Shown one piece after another: positions 1 to 7,535 of a stretch of DNA of 14,592 nucleotides (its first letter is position 1; every line of letters starts with the position of its first letter). The translations under genes were made by a program, and so were the position numbers. The notes under the pieces were generated by a model. That model was not told the origin of the DNA. It saw only the letters and a program-made list of their open reading frames with translations, and searched no databases. This stretch comes from UBA9300 sp964577305 (GTDB lineage Bacteria > Bacteroidota > Bacteroidia > Bacteroidales > VadinHA17): positions 1 to 14,592 of the forward strand of contig CAZNYS010000075.1 of the NCBI GenBank assembly GCA_964577305.1, written 5' to 3'.

Positions 1-506
1 ATGTATTGAATGCTTTGAATCTTATCGCTAATTTTGGCCTTACTGATTAGTTACTTCTTTTTAAATACAAAACTTATTTTTTTTAATCCGTGGTCTGAAG
101 AAGGGGAGTATTTAACAGAAACGGTTTGTTCCAGTGTTCGATAGTAACAACAAGCCGAAAAGCATTAGGCTTAATCCTATTGATAAGGAACATAACAAAC
201 AGGTTTTGCAACTTGCTGGGCAGATAAGACAGAAACGTGATAATCAGTTAAATAAGCCCGAAATTTATAGTGGCTTCGAATTGGATAACTCCTGTTATAT
301 ATGTGGCTGAAAATACTTAGAACAATCAAACACTTCCAATACGTTTCCATGATAAAAGTGCTAAACCTCAGGCTCTGACCAGTCATAGTCAAAGGACAGG
401 GAAGAGATTCTTGTGCCAGTGCCTTCTGAGATATTACAAGCAGGGAATTCCCAGTAATATCATTGAAATAAACCGATTCTTCCCGTACCCTGAGTTTTTA
501 TAATTC
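1..506. other. Region without an intact gene, downstream of the surface-protein gene
   Basis: No complete gene is visible here. The first 115 bases are AT-rich with stops in all frames I followed. On the plus strand, 116-310 is open and resembles an integrase fragment (listed separately). A second plus-strand frame runs from 252 to a stop at 501-503, broken once by a stop at 318-320. It has no recognisable motif, and its second part begins NNQTLPIRFHDK and ends RFFPYPEFL. The two frames overlap at 252-310, so they could be pieces of one frameshifted, decaying gene. A perfect 10-base palindrome GGGAATTCCC lies at 443-452. I see no T-rich hairpin that would serve as terminator for the surface-protein gene ending at 507. 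I see no tRNA or rRNA. Confidence 0.6.
116..310 (+). pseudogene. Possible remnant of a tyrosine integrase N-terminal region
   Basis: The frame starting at base 116 is open for 64 codons up to TGA at 308-310, has no ATG at its beginning and follows a stop at 113-115. Its product contains LNPIDKEHNKQVLQLAGQI followed by RQKRDNQLNKPEIYSGFE. This pattern (a short loop, then a helix with HNK..L.LA..IR.KR..Q, then a short acidic stretch with G-F/Y) is what I remember from the start of Bacteroidota phage-type integrases, between the arm-binding and core-binding domains. No catalytic domain (R...HxxR...Y) follows, so if the match is right this is a relic. The identification is from memory of the family pattern, not an alignment. 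It could also be a chance open frame. Confidence 0.35.
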
Positions 507-3500
507 TTATTGATTCTGGATGAATATCTTTTTTGAACTCCTCTTTGTACCTGAAATAAAAGTGGTAATATATATTCCATCTTTTAAATATATGCTAAAC
601 TCATGATAACCTTCTCCATAAATTTTATGTATATAAAGAGTTTGCCCCAAAAGATTGCATATCATTAAAGAGCCTTCTCCACCTTGAAGATTATTGATTT
701 TTACTTTCACAACACCTTTAGAGTAGTAAATGCTAAAAAGATCAGGCCCGGGAAAATTATCCGGAATATCTGTTATGCTGTTTGAGAAATTGAGAAAGAA
801 CCTGTTTTGATATTCCCCAACACTAAGAGAAACCTTATATTCCTGATTATTGAGCAGGTCTTGTTCTGTACCAATCACATTATCAATAAGTGAAATTCTC
901 ATTTCCGAAAAAGTTCCCTCAATATCATGAATCCTGAAAATAACATCACCTGCTTGATTAATTTTTAAGCCAAGTGGGATAATATAAGTAGTGTCTGTAG
1001 CATAAGGACAAGCTTTGATTGAGATTTTCCTGCCGGAAGGTGTTACGACATACACATTAGGAACACAAAGGTCAGTATTCATAAGCTTAAGGGCATCCAG
1101 TTGTCCATCAAATTCATTAGTTGCTTTTTGGTCGAAATAAACAACACAATAATCGGGTGAACTCAGGTTATTCGAAAAACTTGCTGTAAACCTAAGAAGC
1201 GATACACTCTTTTCGCCTTTTATGAAAGATTGAGATTGATCTGTTACCCTTACATTATTATTCATTTGTAACATTCCGGTAACAGGATAAGTACCATCCT
1301 TTACGTGTACAAAGAATCCCTGCATCGTGGGAATAATATTTGATGCTAGTCCATCACTTGAAATTCCTTCTATAAAAGTGCTATAATTACCGCCATATTG
1401 GTCAATAGTGCTGGCCTTAAAATAATAAAGAGCATCATCAATATTAGTTTTTATCCATCCCGAAGAAGCATACCAATCTATTGGCGATGGATATGGATTT
1501 CCTAAAAGATTAAAGCCCTTTGTATAAGTGTTATTGTTATTATAAAGAGTAAACGAAAGACTTCCATTGTTAACAACACCTGTAATATCGGCTGTATTTG
1601 GAGCCGTTACTGCACCAAAGTTAACTGCATAACCTTCCAGTGGAATAAGAGGGTTAGTGGTCGGAGTGTGGTAACTGACCCATCCGGATGAAGTACGGCT
1701 TTCATCATACCTGTAAAAAGTATAGTAGCCAAGTGTTATATCATCAGCAAAATCGTTGACAGTAGCAGCCTGGAATGGAGAGCTGAAATATTTATAACCG
1801 AATCCTGAAGGAAGGTAACGTTGCATTGTGACATTATCATTTACCTGTCCGGTTCCGCTGCCATCGATAAGAGCTGTTTGAGCGGCTGTAGATATCAGGG
1901 TTAAGAATCCGCCGGAAGAAAGATCACCGCTTTGTGCCTTAACTGTACCGGTAATGTTAAGTGGTCCCTGTATTGTGACTCCGGCGGGATTATTGATAAT
2001 CAAATCCATAATAGTGTTGCCATTAAAAACATCAGCCCCTATAACCTGAGCTGCAGACCCATTCATTTCAACAATACCCTCATCAGTGGTAAATGTTCCG
2101 TTATTGGTAATTGTACCTGATATCTGAATTGAATTTCCGGTGACAGTCAAAGAAGAACTAATATTTATAACTAAATTATTAACTGCAGCAGCTGCACCAC
2201 CACCCAGAACAGGTTTGTTCGCTATATTTGGTATTTGAACATTCATTGTTGATACAGGTATAAATCCGCAGGACCAGTTGCCAGTAGTATTCCAGTCGGT
2301 ACTCACCGTCCCGGTCCAGATCAAATCGGATATAATGGAAATAGGACTTGTTGCAATTACAATGCCACAACCTCCTGATGCTGCAATTGTGTTTGTTGCA
2401 ATATAGCTGCCCCGTGTACTTGCAGAGATATCAACCTCGCCGGTAGCTGTGCTTACAAAGACTAAACCGGCGGTGGAAGAAAATGTACCCGGAACACCAC
2501 CACCACTGAATGTAGGAGATGGATTTGCTGCATTTGGACAATAGGGTGTACCTGCATAACTAAAGGTTGCAACAGGTAAAGCATTTACTGTCAAGAGGGC
2601 TGTACTGCTGTTTACGGGTGAAGTCCCGCATGAACTGGAAACTACGCATCTGTACAACTTCCCGCTTTTTGCAATTCCCGGATTGGTAAGAGTTAGTGTT
2701 GAGGTTGTTGCGTCACTATAAATACCTCCATTGGAGATATTAACACCGTCCTCCTGCCATTGATAGGTCAAATTATAACCGGAAGCAGCAACTGTAAAAG
2801 TAGCATTTTCTCCTTCGCATATTGTAGATGGTTGTGGTTGAGTATTTATTGAAATACCATTAAACAAAGTCAGACTGACAGCAGTAGGCGCGCTTTCGCA
2901 ATCATTAAGTGTTTGTGTGACAGTATAATTATAAGTACCGGCTGCAGTTTGCCCGGTCGAATATGGATTCGCAGTACTTACCAGTGTACCACCGCTATAC
3001 CAGCGGATATTCTCTCCGGAAGTAGCTTCCAGATAAGCTATCTGACTTATACAATACTCTTTATCCGGAGCAACAGGTGCCGGAGGAATATCAGTCATAA
3101 TGAAAGTCTTTGTAATGCTGGTTGGGCTACAACCTCCATTATATGTGTATGTTATTGAATAAGTTCCGGCTGAGGTAGGTGTAAAGACGTTTCCAACAAT
3201 GTATGGATTCCCTGAATAGTCCCCTCCTGTTGGATACCCAAACGTGAGTGTTATGGGGCCGGTGCAGAAACCTTCAGACGGAAGATTATTTGATGGAACT
3301 CCAACAGCATCTAAAGCATAGAATGTTGAAGGGGAAGATTGATTATTATACTCGGTTCTCATCCACCCGTTTGATCTTACTTCATCAGATATTCTTAGTT
3401 CATCAAACATTCCGCTAAAATAATAACTTGACAGCCAGGGTTCCTTGCCAATAGTTAATTTATCAGATGCTGTTCCAAGAATACCGGTTTTTTTGAATGG

Positions 3501-5939
3501 CCTCTCCGGGATACCATTGACAAAGGTTTTTATTGAATCAAGAACATCGGAACTTATTCCAGCCAGATAGTACCATTGTCCTGTGCTAAGAACTGTTCCT
3601 CCGGGTACATCCCTGTTTAATGAGGGGGTATTTGCAGCATTCCGGATTTCAAATTCTACCTTATTATTCGTATAAATTCCAAACTTATAACCTCCACTTG
3701 AATTATTCTGGTTACCCGCAATCTTTTGGTCACGTCCTCCGGCATTCATATTAACCCACGCTGAAACAGTTATATTCCCTGCAAAGTTTATATTGGGGTC
3801 GTTGATAACTTCGACATACTGATTTGTTCCGTTCATTCCCAGAGAATTATAAATCCTTCCTGCAGGATATGTAGGCGAATTATAGGGAGTCCCAGCTTTA
3901 TTGAAGGAAGTGAAATCATTCAGGCTATTATTATCAAGATGCCAGACGCCTTTATAGTGGCTATCCCAGACAGAGGTAACTGAAGGGTCGGTGGTTATCT
4001 GAGGATTCCCATAAAGTATTTTGATTACTGTATTTGATGAAGAAGAAAGGATTGGAATACGAACCCAGGCAATAAGGTCACCATTTGTTCCATTGTAATA
4101 CTCCAGCTGATGATCGAGTAAGTTGTAATTGTTGTCAGTAAAAGTAATGTCAAAACCGTTCACATTTATAATCTGACCTGCCGGTGAAGTCCGCAAGAAG
4201 TTCTGTCCGGTAAGATTGACTAATAAAGGAAAATTATAAAGATCGGATCCACCGGCAACTTTGGTATAATCAATGGAAATATTTCTTTCAAATAAATAAC
4301 CCAGTATAACTTCAACACAACCAGTGGCTAAGGCAAAATCGAATGAAGTAGTATTGAGGTTTGTAACTCCACTTCGGGAGATATCATTACCTGACCGGTA
4401 ACCATGAAAACCTAAAGCTCTCCAGGTAGTATTGCCATTATCTCTTCCAGTGATCCTCGTGGCTTCATCGATTATATAACTAATAAATCCACTCCCGGTT
4501 AAGTTGAGTGTATAGGTTGCAGCAGGAAGGCCAGAACTTAAAAATCTCCAGTAACCTTCAGTAAAAGTATTATCAAGGTTAGCTATACCATCGGTATAGG
4601 CTGCAAAACCTGCTGGAGGAATGGCAATAAATTCAGCAGTTATATCAGTTCCTGCAGATAATGAGGAAAAATTCATTATGGCTGGTCTGTAAAAAGCGGC
4701 TGTTCCGACAGGGAAAATATAATCAGTAGACAGGGTAGTATTGATAGCTCGCCTTAATCTGCCAATAACTGTCCCTGACACATGAGTTAATGAACTGACA
4801 ATACCATTGGAAAGTGCCAGTGTGAAAGCTCCTGTGGTGACATTTCCCTGCGTCATGGTCAGGGTATTGCTAACTGTGACATTTCCCGATAACGTAACAC
4901 CACTGGCATTATTAATAGTGAGGTTATTTAGATTTGCAGCACTGGTTGGTATTAATACGCCAGCTGTAGTCCCGCCAAATATAAGGCTTGAGGCTGCTGT
5001 TGTAACTAAATTTGTCGGCGTTCCGGCAATAGTTGGGCCGTTTAATGTTAGTGTATTTGCTCCAACAGTAAAAGTGCCAGCAGTAAGAGTTAGAGTTCCG
5101 TTTACTGAAGAATTTCCTAGCATGGTTTTATTACCACTGCCGGAAATTGTAAGATTGGTGTAAGTTGCAGCATATACTGTCTGGTCTCCGGAACGGGCAT
5201 AGTTTACCAGTGAAGAAGTCCCATTTAAGGTAATGTTGTTTGTCCCTGTTCCCGACAAGCTAAATGGGGTTGCACCAGAAAGAATAAGAGTGCCGGATTG
5301 TGCCCCGGTAGCCATCGAAAAGGTTGAAATATTATTGCTATTTGCATTTATAGTTGTAATGGAGCCATTCACTGTTACAACCCCTGATGTCAGATTAAAA
5401 ACTCCATTTCTGATACGATTGAAATTAGCAAAGTAGCTATTAATTGAGAGGTTACCGGAAATATTTAAAAAAGCGATTGATGATATAAATGTATGTGTGC
5501 GGGTAGTATTATCGTTGGTAGGTGCATTTAAGCCCGACCCTACTTCAAGATTTGCACAGGATAAAGTACCTCCCCCAGAAAGAGTACATGCCGAATTAGC
5601 ATTTGCCAGTTCATTTAATGTTATGGTTCCGGATATAGAAAGAGTAAAGGATGCATTCACCGTCAGAATAGCAGCTGCCCCAATCCCGGTGAAAGTTATA
5701 TTAGTACAAGCTGCATTTGCGGTGATAGTAACAGTACATCCATTTTCGAGAAAGACATTATCTCCGGCTACAGGAACACTTGCTCCCGAAGCACCTCCTG
5801 AAGTTACCGACCATGTGGCGGTTGAATTCCAACTACCGCTAGTTACAGAATAACGATCAGCGGCACTAACAGAAATTACTGATAATAATATAACTACTGC
5901 CAGGAAGAATATTTTACAGTACAAGTAATATTTTTTCAT
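507..5939 (-). CDS. Large secreted T9SS surface protein with DUF2341, LamG and Ig-like domains
   Basis: This 1810-residue protein is predicted to be exported by Sec and then anchored or released at the outer surface by the type IX system. Residues 1-26 form a signal peptide (MKKYY, a hydrophobic core, cleavage after VSA). Residues about 30-400 are rich in G, N, T and S with short repeated strands (such as GTLTLTAGTFTVGANTLTL), typical of a beta-helix or filamentous-haemagglutinin-like region. Residues about 552-645 match DUF2341 (IDYTKVAGG, NFPLLVNLTG, HQLEYYNG, VIKILYGNP). Residues about 660-865 form a LamG/concanavalin-like domain (GVWHLDNNS, VSAWVNM, FDELRISDEVRS), which often binds glycans. 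Ig-like domains follow at about 955-1020 (IRWYSGG) and 1030-1117 (YQWQEDG). A second strand-repeat block opens near 1206 with WNTTGNWS. The last roughly 75 residues are a T9SS type A sorting domain (VKVKINNLQGGEGSLMICNL, ending GIYITTF..KKIFIQ). No enzyme motif is seen, so adhesion or matrix building is inferred. The ATG at 5939 precedes the signal peptide directly and lies 12 bases after the broken REC-PP2C gene. No promoter is evident. Confidence 0.9.
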   Translation of the reverse strand: MKKYYLYCKIFFLAVVILLSVISVSAADRYSVTSGSWNSTATWSVTSGGASGASVPVAGDNVFLENGCTVTITANAACTNITFTGIGAAAILTVNASFTLSISGTITLNELANANSACTLSGGGTLSCANLEVGSGLNAPTNDNTTRTHTFISSIAFLNISGNLSINSYFANFNRIRNGVFNLTSGVVTVNGSITTINANSNNISTFSMATGAQSGTLILSGATPFSLSGTGTNNITLNGTSSLVNYARSGDQTVYAATYTNLTISGSGNKTMLGNSSVNGTLTLTAGTFTVGANTLTLNGPTIAGTPTNLVTTAASSLIFGGTTAGVLIPTSAANLNNLTINNASGVTLSGNVTVSNTLTMTQGNVTTGAFTLALSNGIVSSLTHVSGTVIGRLRRAINTTLSTDYIFPVGTAAFYRPAIMNFSSLSAGTDITAEFIAIPPAGFAAYTDGIANLDNTFTEGYWRFLSSGLPAATYTLNLTGSGFISYIIDEATRITGRDNGNTTWRALGFHGYRSGNDISRSGVTNLNTTSFDFALATGCVEVILGYLFERNISIDYTKVAGGSDLYNFPLLVNLTGQNFLRTSPAGQIINVNGFDITFTDNNYNLLDHQLEYYNGTNGDLIAWVRIPILSSSSNTVIKILYGNPQITTDPSVTSVWDSHYKGVWHLDNNSLNDFTSFNKAGTPYNSPTYPAGRIYNSLGMNGTNQYVEVINDPNINFAGNITVSAWVNMNAGGRDQKIAGNQNNSSGGYKFGIYTNNKVEFEIRNAANTPSLNRDVPGGTVLSTGQWYYLAGISSDVLDSIKTFVNGIPERPFKKTGILGTASDKLTIGKEPWLSSYYFSGMFDELRISDEVRSNGWMRTEYNNQSSPSTFYALDAVGVPSNNLPSEGFCTGPITLTFGYPTGGDYSGNPYIVGNVFTPTSAGTYSITYTYNGGCSPTSITKTFIMTDIPPAPVAPDKEYCISQIAYLEATSGENIRWYSGGTLVSTANPYSTGQTAAGTYNYTVTQTLNDCESAPTAVSLTLFNGISINTQPQPSTICEGENATFTVAASGYNLTYQWQEDGVNISNGGIYSDATTSTLTLTNPGIAKSGKLYRCVVSSSCGTSPVNSSTALLTVNALPVATFSYAGTPYCPNAANPSPTFSGGGVPGTFSSTAGLVFVSTATGEVDISASTRGSYIATNTIAASGGCGIVIATSPISIISDLIWTGTVSTDWNTTGNWSCGFIPVSTMNVQIPNIANKPVLGGGAAAAVNNLVINISSSLTVTGNSIQISGTITNNGTFTTDEGIVEMNGSAAQVIGADVFNGNTIMDLIINNPAGVTIQGPLNITGTVKAQSGDLSSGGFLTLISTAAQTALIDGSGTGQVNDNVTMQRYLPSGFGYKYFSSPFQAATVNDFADDITLGYYTFYRYDESRTSSGWVSYHTPTTNPLIPLEGYAVNFGAVTAPNTADITGVVNNGSLSFTLYNNNNTYTKGFNLLGNPYPSPIDWYASSGWIKTNIDDALYYFKASTIDQYGGNYSTFIEGISSDGLASNIIPTMQGFFVHVKDGTYPVTGMLQMNNNVRVTDQSQSFIKGEKSVSLLRFTASFSNNLSSPDYCVVYFDQKATNEFDGQLDALKLMNTDLCVPNVYVVTPSGRKISIKACPYATDTTYIIPLGLKINQAGDVIFRIHDIEGTFSEMRISLIDNVIGTEQDLLNNQEYKVSLSVGEYQNRFFLNFSNSITDIPDNFPGPDLFSIYYSKGVVKVKINNLQGGEGSLMICNLLGQTLYIHKIYGEGYHEFSIYLKDGIYITTFISGTKRSSKKIFIQNQ

Positions 5940-5951
5940 ATTAGGATATAA

Positions 5952-6296
5952 TTAATTAACTCCAATCAGGTGAGATAATGGCATTTTGTCTCCCTTGAAT
6001 TCAATGATTTCATTGTCACGTATAAGGTATATAGAATTATATGTTCCTGAATAAACCAGTTTTTTGCAATGCAGGTCATAACTGATTATTGAGCCATCCA
6101 TGCCGGGCATGATCACGTCCAGGAGAATCATGTCAAATTTCTCCTTCTCCAGCCAACTTAATGCAGACATACCATCAAGAGCGAATTCAACCATCAATCC
6201 CTCATTCTGCAAAAATCCACCCAGGGTCTGAAGATTTTTTACATTATCGTCGACAATTAAAACTGATGGCAGATTTAAAACTTTTTCCTGGTTCAT
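5952..6296 (-). pseudogene. Broken REC-PP2C gene: half receiver joined to a phosphatase fragment
   Basis: This 114-codon frame joins two non-adjacent parts of a response-regulator phosphatase. Residues 1-68 are the first half of a receiver domain (acidic pair DD at 16-17, phospho-acceptor D60 in LLDVIMPGMDG). Residues 69-113 resemble an internal piece of the PP2C domain of the intact paralogue at 11052-12242 (SIISYDL, LVYSG, YLIRDNEIIEFKGD). Missing are the rest of the receiver, including its conserved Thr/Ser and Lys, the linker, and the metal-binding SGDF, FDCTGHG, TDG and DDIT motifs. Homology ends after MPLS, and the tail HLIGVN is unrelated to the paralogue. Over about 120 bases the phosphatase fragment is roughly 80-85% identical to the paralogue by my hand count. 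The start ATG at 6296 lies 42 bases after HK3. A short protein may still be made, but neither domain can fold as its family does. Confidence 0.85.
6094..6101. other. Deletion junction (microhomology scar) in the broken REC-PP2C gene
   Basis: The bases CCATCCAT at 6094-6101 encode part of the motif GMDG where the receiver half meets the phosphatase fragment. In the intact paralogue GMDG occurs twice: once after the receiver phospho-acceptor (PGMDGFEVC) and once in the phosphatase (KDGMDGSIISYDL). Here a single copy has the left context of one and the right context of the other, as expected from recombination or replication slippage between the two copies. The mechanism is inferred; the junction itself is seen directly. 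Confidence 0.8.
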
Positions 6297-6338
6297 TAGA
6301 TAATCTTAAAGTTTTTAAATTACAGAATCCATGGTTGT

Positions 6339-7535
6339 TTAATCCACAATACTGTTGTGAAACAGCAGCTTTACTGAAGCGCCACCCCCGGGATTGTTAC
6401 CAATAATTATGCTTCCTCCATGTGCCTCCATGATCATATTAGCAATAGGGAGACCTATCCCGGTGCGATTATCTTTACACGCATCGTCTGTAGCAAATAG
6501 TTCAAATACCCGGTCAATAGTTCCTGTTGCGAATCCTGGTCCATTATCTTTAATTTCACATATAATAGTTTGATCTTCAACATAAGTGTTGATTTCAATG
6601 GTACCGTCTTGCGGAGAAAAAAATATTGCATTATCGAGTATATTGCTAATGCATTTTTTTATCAGTTCGGCCTCACCAGGAATTAAATCCCGGGTTATTT
6701 CATCGTTTCTTTTAACCTGAATATTTCCTGACTGAAATTTTTCCTTTACCTTTTCTATAACTTCATTAATCAGGCTTGAGAGATGTATTTTATCTTTTCT
6801 TATTTCCAACTGTTTTGTTTTAAGTCTTGTAATCAGGAGGGCATCTATGGCAAACCTCTCCAGTCTTTTGACAGACATATCAAGGATATCAACCAGATCG
6901 TTAATCTCACCGGCAGAAACAGGCTCCTTTAGAAGCTCCAATGGACCAATTATCCCGTTAAGTGGCGTACGGATCTGATGGCTGATCAGGTTCAGGAATT
7001 CTGTCTTTGCCCTGTCGAGATCGAGTAATTTGAGGTTTAAAGCCTCCAGTTTCTCATTAGCTTCTATTAATTGTTTGGTTCGTTCAGCAACTTTTTCTTC
7101 GAGTACCCTGTTAAGCCTTTCCAGCTTCTCAAGACTATCTTTAAGTGTAAGATGTGTTCTGACTCTTACCAGAAGCTCCCTGCTGTCAAATGGTTTGGTA
7201 ATGTAATCCTGTGCCCCAAGTTCGAATCCCTTTAAAATGCTTTCTCTTTCAGTCTCAGCCGATAAAAAAATAACAGGCATGTTGTTCAGTTCAGGATTTG
7301 AACGTATTTCCCTGCATACATCAAAACCATTCATGCCAGGCATGTTTATATCAAGTAATATAAGATCGAATTGCCTGGTATTCAGCCACTCCAGGGCCGT
7401 TTCGCCTTTAGTGGCAAATTCGATTTCATACTTGTTTTCCTGCAATAATTTACCTAATACCTGAACATTCTGAGGATTATCATCAACAATCAGAATTGCA
7501 GGTAAAGATGATTGTGAAGTGTCACGATTATTCAT
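6339..7535 (-). CDS. Soluble response regulator-histidine kinase, REC-HisKA-HATPase (HK3)
   Basis: This cytosolic kinase of 398 residues has no membrane segment and no periplasmic sensor. Residues about 12-130 are a complete receiver: acidic pair D18-D19, phospho-acceptor D62 in LLDINMPGMNG, S92, and K114 in YITKPF. A coiled coil (about 130-178, with LEEKVAERTKQL) leads to the HisKA helix with H186 in ISHQIRTPLNG. The ATPase domain at about 285-395 has the N box (SNILDNAIFFS), G1 (DNGPGF) and G2 (GIGLPI). It probably receives phosphate or an allosteric cue through its receiver and phosphorylates another receiver in the cluster. I chose the ATG at 7535, which overlaps the HK2 stop in ATGAATAA. 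The frame could be extended to a TTG at 7571, but the extra 12 residues precede a normal receiver start and would overlap HK2 by 44 bases. Translational coupling to HK2 is likely. Confidence 0.93.
   Translation of the reverse strand: MNNRDTSQSSLPAILIVDDNPQNVQVLGKLLQENKYEIEFATKGETALEWLNTRQFDLILLDINMPGMNGFDVCREIRSNPELNNMPVIFLSAETERESILKGFELGAQDYITKPFDSRELLVRVRTHLTLKDSLEKLERLNRVLEEKVAERTKQLIEANEKLEALNLKLLDLDRAKTEFLNLISHQIRTPLNGIIGPLELLKEPVSAGEINDLVDILDMSVKRLERFAIDALLITRLKTKQLEIRKDKIHLSSLINEVIEKVKEKFQSGNIQVKRNDEITRDLIPGEAELIKKCISNILDNAIFFSPQDGTIEINTYVEDQTIICEIKDNGPGFATGTIDRVFELFATDDACKDNRTGIGLPIANMIMEAHGGSIIIGNNPGGGASVKLLFHNSIVD
7528..7535 (-). promoter_or_regulatory. Stop-start overlap ATGAATAA coupling HK2 and HK3
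   Basis: The HK3 start ATG (7535-7533) and the HK2 stop TAA (7530-7528) share eight bases in different frames. No Shine-Dalgarno-like stretch precedes this ATG. Re-initiation by ribosomes finishing HK2 is therefore the simplest way HK3 is translated, giving linked amounts of the two kinases. This is inferred from layout. Confidence 0.6.

Noticed and set aside
177..392. Minus-strand frame of 71 codons
   Set aside because: Composition is not protein-like, there is no motif, and it is antisense to the more plausible integrase-like plus-strand frame.
443..452. GGGAATTCCC as terminator or operator
   Set aside because: A 10-base perfect palindrome without loop, T tract or a nearby gene start; likely chance.
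4807..5853. Long plus-strand open frames (4807-5163, 5233-5436, 5497-5853)
   Set aside because: They lie antisense to the repeat-rich part of the surface-protein gene. The biased Thr/Gly/Asn codons of that gene leave the opposite strand open; the products are V/P-rich with no recognisable domain.
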